The translations under genes were made by a program, and so were the position numbers. From the NCBI GenBank assembly GCA_002083515.1, contig LWDN01000022.1:1-64000 (forward strand): a DNA stretch of 64,000 nt, read 5' to 3'. This document shows positions 1 to 6,953 of the stretch, piece after piece. How positions within the stretch are numbered: the first letter of the stretch is position 1; each line of letters starts with the position of its first letter. The notes beneath the pieces were generated by a model. That model ran no database searches. It was given only the letters and a program-made list of their open reading frames with translations, and was not told the origin of the DNA. Source of the DNA: Proteobacteria bacterium HN_bin10 (GTDB taxonomy: Bacteria > Pseudomonadota > Alphaproteobacteria > Caulobacterales > Aquidulcibacteraceae).

Positions 1-378
1 GAAGCGATCCGCAAGGCGACGGAAGCGGCCAAGAAGGCGCTGATCCGCGTGCCGCTGCGCGAAGGCCGCACGCTGCATCACGACGTGACCGGCCGTCACG
101 GCGCGGGCAAGGTTGTGTTGCGCCCGGCACCGCAGGGTACCGGCATCATCGCTGGTGGTCCGCTGCGTGCGGTGTTCGACGCTCTGGGCGTGCACGATGT
201 GGTCGCGAAGTCCGTCGGCACCTCGAACCCCTACAACATGGTGCGTGCGACTATGGATGCGCTGAAGGAACAAAGTTCGCCGCGCCAGGTCGCGAGCCGC
301 CGCGGCCTGAAGGTTGCGGACCTCGTCGGCCGCCGCAAGGATGGCGCGAGCCTCGGCGAAGTGCCGGCGGAGGGTTGA
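1..378 (+). CDS. rpsE: 30S ribosomal protein S5, 5'-truncated by the window edge
   Basis: C-terminal part of small-subunit protein S5, which helps decoding fidelity and translocation. The frame is open from base 1 (EAIRKATEAAKKAL...), so the gene begins upstream of the window. The S5 C-terminal fold is clear from GRHGAGKVVLRPAPQGTGI and the following KSVGTSNPYNMVRAT. It ends in TGA, three bases before rpmD, which fits co-transcription in the spc operon. An internal GTG at 49 could pass for a start but lies within the conserved S5 domain. Identification is certain; only the N-terminal domain is missing. Confidence 0.97.
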   Translation, partial: EAIRKATEAAKKALIRVPLREGRTLHHDVTGRHGAGKVVLRPAPQGTGIIAGGPLRAVFDALGVHDVVAKSVGTSNPYNMVRATMDALKEQSSPRQVASRRGLKVADLVGRRKDGASLGEVPAEG

Positions 379-381
379 TAG

Positions 382-588
382 ATGGCGACTGCCAAGAAGA
401 AGGCCGCCGCGGGCGGCAAGATCAAAGTGCGCCGTGTCGGCAGCCCGATCCGGCGTGAGAACGATCAACGTGCGACGCTGTTGGGCCTCGGCCTGAAGCG
501 CGCGAACCAAGTCGTCGAGCTTGAGGACACGCCTTCGATCCAAGGCATGATCCGCAAGGTTGGGCATTTGGTGGAAGTGGTAAAATGA
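382..588 (+). CDS. rpmD: 50S ribosomal protein L30
   Basis: A 68-residue large-subunit protein. An N-terminal lysine/alanine-rich tail (about residues 1-13) precedes the L30 core with VRRVGSPIRRENDQRATL and the closing VGHLVEVVK. Core length is normal for bacterial L30; the basic tail is a modest extension. It sits three bases after rpsE and before rplO, the standard spc operon order. The 92-base gap to rplO is unusually long for this operon and holds palindromic sequence (listed separately). Confidence 0.96.
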   Translation: MATAKKKAAAGGKIKVRRVGSPIRRENDQRATLLGLGLKRANQVVELEDTPSIQGMIRKVGHLVEVVK

Positions 589-659
589 GGCAGTAGGCAA
601 TGGGCAATAGGCAATAAGGGGCTGGATACGATCTGCCCACTGCCGAATGCCGACTGCCT
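588..659 (+). repeat. Palindromic intergenic element between L30 and L15
   Basis: An imperfect inverted repeat starts at the rpmD stop codon. The left arm 588-606 (aggcagtaggcaatgggca) pairs with the complement of 634-659, with one insertion. The left side also repeats a gcaatagg-type unit. Elements of this look are common intergenic repeats in GC-rich Proteobacteria (family identity not verified). No coding potential is seen. Confidence 0.7.
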
Positions 660-660
660 C

Positions 661-679
661 TGCTTCGCGGAGCGAAGCA
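661..679 (+). promoter_or_regulatory. Hairpin carrying the rplO Shine-Dalgarno in its loop
   Basis: A perfect 8-bp stem, TGCTTCGC (661-668) with GCGAAGCA (672-679), has a GGA loop and ends one base before the rplO ATG at 681. The GGAG at 669-672 is the only purine-rich ribosome-binding candidate and lies in or beside the loop. It could present or occlude the ribosome site; a regulatory effect is inference. Confidence 0.55.
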
Positions 680-680
680 A

Positions 681-1166
681 ATGAAACTGAACGAACTGGC
701 CGACAATCCGGGCTCGACCAAGAAGCTGATGCGCGTCGGCCGCGGCGTCGGCTCGGGCAAGGGTAAGACCGGCGGACGCGGCGTGAAGGGCCAGAAGTCT
801 CGCCGCGGCGTCTCGATCAATGGCTTCGAGGGCGGTCAGATGCCGCTGCACATGCGCATGCCGAAGCGCGGCTTCAATGCGCTCAACAGCAAGCGCACCC
901 AATGGATCAATTTGGCCACGCTCCAAAACGCTATCGATAACAAGAAGATCGACGCCAAAAACGAGATCACCGAAGACACGCTGGTCGAAGCCGGCGTGGT
1001 GCGCCGCAAGAAAGACGGCGTCCGCCTCCTTGCGCGCGGCGAGCTGAAGGCCAAAGTGAACATCACCGTTTCCGGCGCCTCCGCCGCGGCCGTGGCCGCT
1101 GTGGAGAAGGCCGGCGGTAAGGTGACGCTGCTGAATCCGCCTGCCGCGGACGAAGCGGCAGCCTAA
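681..1166 (+). CDS. rplO: 50S ribosomal protein L15
   Basis: A 161-residue protein that binds 23S rRNA during late large-subunit assembly. The start MKLNELADNPGSTKK, the glycine/arginine-rich RVGRGVGSGKGKTGGRGVKG and the later GFEGGQMPLHMRMPKRGF are diagnostic of L15. Its place between rpmD and secY is canonical. The ATG at 681 lies just behind a stem-loop that holds the likely ribosome-binding site. The alanine-rich C-terminus is slightly longer than in E. coli L15, as often seen in alphaproteobacteria. Confidence 0.97.
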   Translation: MKLNELADNPGSTKKLMRVGRGVGSGKGKTGGRGVKGQKSRRGVSINGFEGGQMPLHMRMPKRGFNALNSKRTQWINLATLQNAIDNKKIDAKNEITEDTLVEAGVVRRKKDGVRLLARGELKAKVNITVSGASAAAVAAVEKAGGKVTLLNPPAADEAAA

Positions 1167-1182
1167 GTTGGCGCTGAACTTC

Positions 1183-1287
1183 TTCCTCCCCCTGCAAGGG
1201 GGAGGCTGGGAGGGGGTCGATACAGCGTCGGTTGGTCGGACCCCCTCCGGTCGCCTCGCGACCACCTCCCCCTTGGAGGGGGAGGAG
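1183..1287 (+). repeat. Palindromic GGGGGAGG element, copy 1 (L15-SecY gap)
   Basis: About 105 bp framed by cctccccctgcaagggggagg on the left and cctcccccttggagggggagg on the right, each itself a small palindrome. Between them lie gggagggggtc and gaccccctcc, which are mutually complementary. The same element recurs at 5175-5286 in the opposite orientation. No coding function is seen. The terminal GGGGGAGGAG resembles a ribosome-binding site but is 27 bases from the secY ATG. Confidence 0.85.
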
Positions 1288-1314
1288 TGAAACGGATCGG
1301 AGCAGCGCGCTTAC

Positions 1315-2667
1315 ATGGCATCAGCCGCAGAACAACTGGCCGCAAACATCAATTTCGCGGCCTTCGCCAAGGCGACCGACCTCCAGAAGCGCATCTGGTA
1401 CACGATCATCGCGCTGATCGTTTACCGGATCGGCACGTTCATCCCGATCCCCGGCATCGATCCGGCCGCTTTCGCGCAGGCCTTCCAGCAGCAGGCCGGC
1501 GGCATCCTGGGCATGTTCAATACGTTCTCTGGCGGCGCCGTCGAGCGTATGGCCGTGTTCGCGTTGAACGTGATGCCGTACATTTCCGCGTCGATCATCA
1601 TGCAGCTGTTGTCGACGTCGGTGCCTTCGCTTGAGCGGCTCAAGAAGGAAGGCGAAGTCGGCCGCAAGCAGATCAACCAATACACCCGCTACCTCACGCT
1701 CGGCTTGGCCGTCATCCAGTCCTACGGCATCGCCATCGGGTTGCAGTCAAGCGCGGGCGTGGTGTCGAACCCCGGTTGGTTCTTTGTCGCGTCCACGGTC
1801 ATTACGCTGACCGGCGGCACTATGTTCCTGATGTGGCTGGGCGAGCAGGTTACGGCGCGCGGCGTCGGCAACGGCGTGTCGCTCATCATCATGGTTGGCA
1901 TCATCGCTGAGTTGCCGCGCGTCATCATGTCGACATTGGCCTTGGCGCGGACGGGGGACCTCAATTTCTTTGCCGTTTTTGCTATCGGCGCCTTACTGCT
2001 TGGCGCGATCGTTTTCGTTGTCTTCATCGAGCGCTCTCAACGTCGGCTGGTGGTTCAGTATCCCAAGCGCCAACAGGGCAACCGGATGTTCATGGGCGAA
2101 AGCTCATTCTTGCCGCTGAAGATCAACACGGCCGGCGTGATCCCGCCGATTTTCGCGTCATCGCTGCTGATGCTGCCGCAGACGATCGTCGGCTTCCTCG
2201 GCATGCAGCAAAACGCGCCCGAATGGGTCAACGTGATGCAAGGCTATATCGGCTACGGCCAGCCCGGACACATGTTCCTTTATGCGGTCGGCATCATCTT
2301 CTTCTGCTTCTTCTACACCTCGATCGTGTTCAATCCGGAAGAGACCGCTGACAATCTGCGCAAGTACGGCGGCTTTCTGCCCGGCATTCGCCCGGGCAAG
2401 AAAACAGCGGAGTACCTCGATTACGTGCTGACGCGCCTGACCGTCATCGGCGCCGCCTACATCACGCTGGTCTGCTTGCTGCCGGAAATGCTGATCACGT
2501 ACTACGGCGTGCCGTTCTATCTCGGCGGCACGTCGATCCTGATCGTGATCTCGGTGACGCTGGACACGGTAGCGCAAATCCAGTCGCACTTGGTCGCGCA
2601 CCAATATGAGGGCTTGATCAAGCGCTCGAAGCTGCGCGGCTCCGGTGGCGGGATCGTCAAGAAATGA
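1315..2667 (+). CDS. secY: Preprotein translocase subunit SecY
   Basis: The 450-residue central channel subunit of the inner-membrane SecYEG translocon. Ten hydrophobic segments are expected and visible, starting near IWYTIIALIVYRIGTFIPIPGID. Conserved family stretches include the plug region after TM1, NVMPYISASIIMQLL, and FYTSIVFNPEETADNLRKYG near TM8-9. Length is standard. The start at 1315 follows the palindromic gap, with a GGAG at about 1299. The stop overlaps the adk start by four bases (ATGA), implying translational coupling. Confidence 0.97.
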   Translation: MASAAEQLAANINFAAFAKATDLQKRIWYTIIALIVYRIGTFIPIPGIDPAAFAQAFQQQAGGILGMFNTFSGGAVERMAVFALNVMPYISASIIMQLLSTSVPSLERLKKEGEVGRKQINQYTRYLTLGLAVIQSYGIAIGLQSSAGVVSNPGWFFVASTVITLTGGTMFLMWLGEQVTARGVGNGVSLIIMVGIIAELPRVIMSTLALARTGDLNFFAVFAIGALLLGAIVFVVFIERSQRRLVVQYPKRQQGNRMFMGESSFLPLKINTAGVIPPIFASSLLMLPQTIVGFLGMQQNAPEWVNVMQGYIGYGQPGHMFLYAVGIIFFCFFYTSIVFNPEETADNLRKYGGFLPGIRPGKKTAEYLDYVLTRLTVIGAAYITLVCLLPEMLITYYGVPFYLGGTSILIVISVTLDTVAQIQSHLVAHQYEGLIKRSKLRGSGGGIVKK

Positions 2668-3230
2668 ACCTGATCCTGTTCGGCCCGCCGGCTGCCGGCA
2701 AGGGCACGCAGGCGAAGCGGCTGACCGCTGAGCGCGGGTACGTCCAGCTCTCGACAGGCGACATGCTGCGCGCGGCGCGCAAATCGGGCTCGGAACTGGG
2801 CCAGCGGGTGGCGGCGATCATGGATTCCGGATCGCTGGTTTCCGACGAGATCGTTATCGCGCTGATCGAACAGGCGCTTGCCGACAACAAAAGCGCTCCG
2901 GGGTTCATCTTCGACGGGTTTCCTCGAACCGTGGCGCAAGCCGAAGCGCTGGATGCGATGCTCGCGCGCCATGGCAAGCAGATCGATCGCGTCGTGCGTC
3001 TCGAAGTCGATCCGCAGAAATTGCTCGCTCGCGTCGCCAAGCGCTTTGCCGACGAGGGCAGGGCCGACGACAATCCCGAGAGTTTCAAGGTTCGGCTCGA
3101 CGCCTATCTCGCGCAGACAGCGCCGCTCGTGCCTTACTATGAAGCCCAGGGAAAAGTTCGCGGCGTCGATGGCATGGCCGGGATTGAGGATGTGGCCACG
3201 TCCATCGCCGCCGCGCTCGATGCCGCCTAA
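2664..3230 (+). CDS. adk: Adenylate kinase (short-LID type)
   Basis: Interconverts ATP + AMP and 2 ADP in the cytoplasm. The 188 residues open MNLILFGPPAAGKGTQ, where the P-loop reads GPPAAGKGT rather than the commoner GPPGAGKGT. AMP-binding motifs follow (QLSTGDMLR, FIFDGFPRT). The LID is reduced to a short segment before RADDNPESFKVRLDAY and has no zinc cysteines, as in many alphaproteobacteria. It overlaps secY by four bases. Its end overlaps the convergent FMN reductase gene by four bases, so the usual adk-rpsM adjacency is broken. Confidence 0.95.
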   Translation: MNLILFGPPAAGKGTQAKRLTAERGYVQLSTGDMLRAARKSGSELGQRVAAIMDSGSLVSDEIVIALIEQALADNKSAPGFIFDGFPRTVAQAEALDAMLARHGKQIDRVVRLEVDPQKLLARVAKRFADEGRADDNPESFKVRLDAYLAQTAPLVPYYEAQGKVRGVDGMAGIEDVATSIAAALDAA

Positions 3231-3784
3231 GCGCTCGGCGCTTTGATCCGAACGATCCACGCGGAAAATTGCGCGACCCACTCATTCAGCAGTCGCCTAA
3301 ATTTGTCGTCGGCGATCTCGCCATCGACGATCAGCCCGTCGCGGTAGGAGAGATAGATTTCGGGGTGGACCGTGAGCGCCACGCCAACGGCGCCCACGAC
3401 GCTGCGCAATTGTGCTTGCGCCGCCGCGGTGCCGACGGCGCCCGGCGTGACGCCGACGATGGCGCCCGGCTTGCCGGCCCATGAATTCCGGCCCCATGGA
3501 CGCGAGCCCCACTCGATCGCGTTCTTCAAGGCCGCGGAAAACGAGCGATTGAACTCGGGCGTGACGAACAGGACCGCATCAGCGGCTTCGATCTCGTCCT
3601 TGAACCGTCGCACCGGCCCGGGCAGCTCGGCCTCAAGGTCCTGATTGTACAACGGCAAGTCGCCGATTTCGACGATGCGCAAATCGAGGGTCGGATGCGC
3701 CGACCTTGCGAGGGCGTGGGCAAACTGCCGGTTCAACGAGTTCTTGCGGAGGCTGCCGATAACGACGGCGACGGTGACAGGCAC
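3227..3784 (-). CDS. NADPH-dependent FMN reductase family protein
   Basis: A 185-residue flavodoxin-like oxidoreductase. The N-terminal VAVVIGSLRKNSLNRQFA is the phosphate-binding loop of the family, and VTPEFNRSFSAALKNAIEWGSRP is its flavin-side motif, related to chromate and azo-dye reductases. These enzymes usually reduce FMN or quinones with NADPH. The gene is divergent from an HxlR regulator at 3832, a pairing often seen for redox or electrophile-inducible reductases, so HxlR is the likely controller (inference). Substrate unknown. Together the two genes split the ribosomal operon. Confidence 0.88.
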   Translation of the reverse strand: MPVTVAVVIGSLRKNSLNRQFAHALARSAHPTLDLRIVEIGDLPLYNQDLEAELPGPVRRFKDEIEAADAVLFVTPEFNRSFSAALKNAIEWGSRPWGRNSWAGKPGAIVGVTPGAVGTAAAQAQLRSVVGAVGVALTVHPEIYLSYRDGLIVDGEIADDKFRRLLNEWVAQFSAWIVRIKAPSA

Positions 3785-3797
3785 TCTATTTCCCCTG

Positions 3798-3812
3798 GTA
3801 ACGATTAGTAAC
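3798..3812. promoter_or_regulatory. Candidate HxlR operator in the divergent gap
   Basis: The 47-bp divergent gap holds a direct repeat GTAAC-N5-GTAAC with 10-bp (one helical turn) spacing; the downstream part TAGTAACTA is nearly palindromic. Placement between an HxlR gene and its presumed target makes it a reasonable operator. This is inference from position and repetition only. Confidence 0.4.
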
Positions 3813-3831
3813 TAGCGCTATATGAGTGCCC

Positions 3832-4275
3832 ATGAAGTCCGCTCAAGAACGCACAGCCGTGCGGCCTAGTCACAACCGTGTTTCCGATCCCGGATCGCAT
3901 GGTTGCCGGGCGGTCAGTGCGATCTTGTCGAGGATCGGCGACAAATGGAGCGTGCTGATCATTCAGCGCCTCGGCGATGGACCCAGAAGGTTCAATGAAA
4001 TCAAACGGATCATCGGCGGCATCTCGCAGCGCATGCTGACCCTGACTCTGAGGAATCTGGAGCGCGATGGTTTGGTGAGCCGCACCGTCACGCCGACCGT
4101 CCCGCCGCGCGTCGATTATGCCCTCACGGAGCTGGGCCGGGACCTGCTCAAACCAGTTTCGGCACTCGGAACTTGGGCGATCGAACACACCCCTTGTATT
4201 GAGGCCGCCCGCGCACGATTTGACGCTGCCGAGGCGGCGCAAAAGCCGCAACAGGAGCGCGTTTCGGCCGGTTGA
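3832..4275 (+). CDS. HxlR-family winged-helix transcriptional regulator
   Basis: About 147 residues. The HxlR domain spans roughly residues 25-115: ILSRIGDKWSVLIIQRLGDG, RRFNEIKRIIGGISQRMLT and LTLRNLERDGLVSRTV are textbook family signatures. HxlR proteins bind as dimers and often sense electrophiles or oxidants through a cysteine; C27 of the GCRAV segment near the N-terminus is a candidate. ATG 3832 is preferred to an in-frame GTG at 3826. It is divergent from the FMN reductase. The TGA stop lies inside the rpsM promoter, so transcription through this gene may also reach the ribosomal genes. Confidence 0.9.
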   Translation: MKSAQERTAVRPSHNRVSDPGSHGCRAVSAILSRIGDKWSVLIIQRLGDGPRRFNEIKRIIGGISQRMLTLTLRNLERDGLVSRTVTPTVPPRVDYALTELGRDLLKPVSALGTWAIEHTPCIEAARARFDAAEAAQKPQQERVSAG

Positions 4276-4299
4276 CGCGGCATTTCGCCCCGCTATAAC
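4272..4299 (+). promoter_or_regulatory. Sigma-70-type promoter for rpsM-rpsK-rpoA-rplQ
   Basis: TTGACG (4272-4277), a 16-bp spacer and TATAAC (4294-4299) form a near-consensus housekeeping promoter about 90 bp before rpsM. Its -35 box overlaps the stop codon of the HxlR gene. It would supply the alpha operon, cut off from secY-adk by the inserted divergent pair. Confidence 0.7.
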
Positions 4300-4388
4300 C
4301 GCCCACTTCGCGAACACCTCACCGCGATGCTCCCCGGACCCAGCGGGTCCGGCGGCGTCGCGCCTATTGCGTTTGGAGCACCGCCAAC

Positions 4389-4769
<381 letters not shown>

Positions 4770-4781
4770 GGACACGCCGCA

Positions 4782-5171
4782 ATGGCTAAGGAAGCAGCAC
4801 GCGTCAAAAAGCGTGAACGCAAGAACATCGTCACCGGCGTCGCGCATGTGAACGCGTCGTTCAACAACACGATGATCACGATCGCCGACGCACAGGGCAA
4901 CACGATCTCGTGGTCGAGCGCCGGCACCATGGGCTTCAAGGGTTCGCGCAAGTCGACGCCGTACGCCGCGCAGGTCGCCGCTGAAGACGCAGGCCGCAAA
5001 GCGATGGAACACGGCATGCGCACGCTCGAGGTCAACGTGTCGGGCCCGGGTTCGGGCCGCGAGAGCGCGTTGCGCGCGCTGCAAGCTGTCGGCTTCACGG
5101 TGACGTCGATCCGCGACGTCACGCCGATACCGCACAACGGCTGCAGACCGCCGAAGCGCCGGAGAGTTTGA
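4782..5171 (+). CDS. rpsK: 30S ribosomal protein S11
   Basis: A 129-residue platform protein next to the mRNA exit path. The conserved GVAHVNASFNNTMITI, SSAGTMGFKGSRKSTPYAAQ and the C-terminal VTPIPHNGCRPPKRRRV identify it. It is preceded by a short gap after rpsM with an AAGGA ribosome-binding site. The following gap to rpoA is filled by a 112-bp palindromic element instead of the usual short spacer. Confidence 0.97.
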   Translation: MAKEAARVKKRERKNIVTGVAHVNASFNNTMITIADAQGNTISWSSAGTMGFKGSRKSTPYAAQVAAEDAGRKAMEHGMRTLEVNVSGPGSGRESALRALQAVGFTVTSIRDVTPIPHNGCRPPKRRRV

Positions 5172-5174
5172 TTT

Positions 5175-5286
5175 TTCCTCCCCCAGCAAGGGGGAGGTGG
5201 CGAGCGGAGCGAGCCGGAGGGGGTCGCTCTGCACCATCGCCAAAAACAATGACCCCCTCCCAGCCTCCCCCTTTTAGGGGGAGGAG
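5175..5286 (-). repeat. Palindromic GGGGGAGG element, copy 2, inverted (S11-RpoA gap)
   Basis: About 112 bp framed by cctcccccagcaagggggagg and cctcccccttttagggggagg, with ggagggggtc and gaccccctccc inside. Compared with copy 1 (1183-1287), the gggaggggg arm (cagcctcccccttt side) is on the opposite end, so the copy is in reverse orientation. Its GGAGGAG end is 14 bases from the rpoA ATG and may act as a distant ribosome-binding site. Confidence 0.85.
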
Positions 5287-5300
5287 TTTGGATAGAGTTG

Positions 5301-6320
5301 ATGTCGATCGAAAAAAACTGGTTGGAATTGATCCGTCCGAAGAAACCCGTGATCGAGCACGCGTATGACGCGGGCAAGCGGGCGACTTTGATTGCGGAAC
5401 CCCTCGAACGCGGCTTCGGTCTGACGCTCGGCAACGCGCTGCGTCGCGTGCTGCTGTCGTCGCTGCAAGGCGCTGCGATCACCTCGGTGCAGATCGACGG
5501 TGTCGTACACGAATTCAGCTCGATCCAGGGCGTCCGCGAGGACGTCACCGACATCGTGCTCAATCTGAAGCAAGTCGCCATCCGCATGCGCGGCGAGGGC
5601 CCGAAGCGGGTGATGCTCACCAAGGCCGGGCCCGGCGAAGTCAAAGCCGGCGACATCCAGACCGTCTCCGACATGGAGATTCTCAATCCGGATCTGGTGA
5701 TCTGCACGCTGGACGACGGCGCCTCCATCCGCATGGAGCTGACGATCAACAACGGCAAGGGCTACGTCCCCGCCGAGCAGAACCGCCCCGATGACGCGCC
5801 GATCGGCCTGATCGCCATCGACTCGATCTACTCGCCGGTGCGCCGCGTCGCCTATCGTGTCGACAACACGCGCGAAGGCCAGGTGCTCGATTACGACAAG
5901 CTGATCATCGAAGTGGAAACCAACGGCGCCGTGCGGCCTGAGGATGCGATCGCCTATGCCGCGCGCATTCTGCAGGACCAACTGCAGGTGTTCATTACTT
6001 TCGAAGAGCCGAAGCAGAAGAAGGAAGGCGGCGACAAGCCGGACCTGCCGTTCAATCCGGCGCTGCTGAAGAAGGTCGACGAACTCGAACTCTCGGTGCG
6101 CTCGGCGAATTGCTTGAAGAACGACAACATCGTCTACATCGGCGATCTGATCCAGAAGACGGAAGGCGAGATGCTGCGCACGCCGAACTTCGGGCGCAAG
6201 TCGCTGAACGAGATCAAGGAAGTGTTGGCCTCGATGGGCCTGCACCTCGGCATGGCGGTCGAGAATTGGCCGCCGGACAATATCGACGATCTCGCGAAGA
6301 AGTACGAAGACCAAATTTAG
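5301..6320 (+). CDS. rpoA: DNA-directed RNA polymerase subunit alpha
   Basis: A 339-residue RNA polymerase assembly subunit. The N-terminal domain starts IEKNWLELIRPKKPVIE and includes LGNALRRVLLSSLQGAAIT. The C-terminal domain (from about residue 255) binds UP elements and activators; its motif RSANCLKNDNIVYIGDL and TPNFGRKSLNEIKEVLA are visible. ATG 5301 is chosen over an in-frame TTG at 5298 because the family starts near IEKNW. It lies between two palindromic elements, unlike the tight spacing typical of this operon. Confidence 0.97.
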   Translation: MSIEKNWLELIRPKKPVIEHAYDAGKRATLIAEPLERGFGLTLGNALRRVLLSSLQGAAITSVQIDGVVHEFSSIQGVREDVTDIVLNLKQVAIRMRGEGPKRVMLTKAGPGEVKAGDIQTVSDMEILNPDLVICTLDDGASIRMELTINNGKGYVPAEQNRPDDAPIGLIAIDSIYSPVRRVAYRVDNTREGQVLDYDKLIIEVETNGAVRPEDAIAYAARILQDQLQVFITFEEPKQKKEGGDKPDLPFNPALLKKVDELELSVRSANCLKNDNIVYIGDLIQKTEGEMLRTPNFGRKSLNEIKEVLASMGLHLGMAVENWPPDNIDDLAKKYEDQI

Positions 6321-6396
6321 GGATTAGGTTTTGGGGATTAGGGATTGGGGTCAGCCCAATCCAATCCCCAATCCCCAATCCCCAATCCCCGGGGAA
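6321..6396 (+). repeat. Palindromic 'ggggatt' element (RpoA-L17 gap)
   Basis: The left half repeats ggggattagggattgggg; the right half is the complementary ccaatccccaatccccaatcc run. The arms can form a long imperfect stem around the tcagc centre (about 6351-6355). The tandem 8-base units are part of the palindrome arms and are not CRISPR repeats. The element ends in CCCCGGGG, five bases before the rplQ ATG, so its last Gs may serve as the ribosome-binding site. Confidence 0.8.
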
Positions 6397-6400
6397 TACA

Positions 6401-6817
6401 ATGCGTCACGGCGCCGGACATAAGAAACTCAACCGCACGGCCAGCCACCGTCAGGCGATGTTCGCCAACATGGCGGCCTCGCTGATCAAGCACGAGCAGA
6501 TCGTGACGACGTTGCCGAAGGCCAAGGCGTTGCGCCCGGTCGTCGAACGCCTGGTCACGCTGGCCAAGAAGGGCGACCTCGGTTCGCGCCGTCTGGTGCT
6601 GGCGCGCATGCGCGACGAAACCCAGACGAAGAAGCTCTTCGAAACCCTGGCGCCGCGCTACAAGGCCCGCGCCGGCGGCTACACCCGCGTGCTAAAGGCC
6701 GGTTTCCGCCATGGCGACAACGCCCCGCTGGCGGTGATTGAGTTCGTCGACCGCGACGAGGATGCGCTCGGCAAGGATAGCGGCCCGCGCCCGGAAGCGG
6801 TGTACACCGACAACTGA
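6401..6817 (+). CDS. rplQ: 50S ribosomal protein L17
   Basis: A 138-residue large-subunit protein near the exit tunnel. MRHGAGHKKLNRTASHRQAM and the segment SLIKHEQIVTTLPKAKALRP are signatures. ATG 6401 is the natural start; the same frame is open further upstream but that stretch lies in rpoA and the repeat. It is the last gene of the alpha operon and is followed by a terminator-like hairpin. The acidic C-terminal tail (DRDEDALGKDSG) extends past the fold. Confidence 0.96.
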   Translation: MRHGAGHKKLNRTASHRQAMFANMAASLIKHEQIVTTLPKAKALRPVVERLVTLAKKGDLGSRRLVLARMRDETQTKKLFETLAPRYKARAGGYTRVLKAGFRHGDNAPLAVIEFVDRDEDALGKDSGPRPEAVYTDN

Positions 6818-6842
6818 TCTTCGCGTTCATGAACGCGAGAGC

Positions 6843-6873
6843 GGGCCGCCAGCTGGGCGGCCCGTTTGCGTTT
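6843..6873 (+). terminator. Intrinsic-type terminator after rplQ
   Basis: Stem GGGCCGCC (6843-6850) with GGCGGCCC (6856-6863), a five-base loop, then the T-rich gtttgcgttt. A second palindrome, TCGCGTTCATGAACGCGA (6821-6838), precedes it. The position just after the last ribosomal gene supports termination of the operon. Confidence 0.7.
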
Positions 6874-6953
6874 GGCCCTCTGGGATCGCCATGTTTCTGC
6901 CCCGTCGAAAAGCATGATCCGGGGCCGATTGATTGCCGGCTCTGGGACATCCG

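Noticed and set aside
6321..6396. CRISPR-like array from repeated ccaatcccc units
   Set aside because: Units are about 8 bases, have no spacers and form one palindrome; no cas genes.
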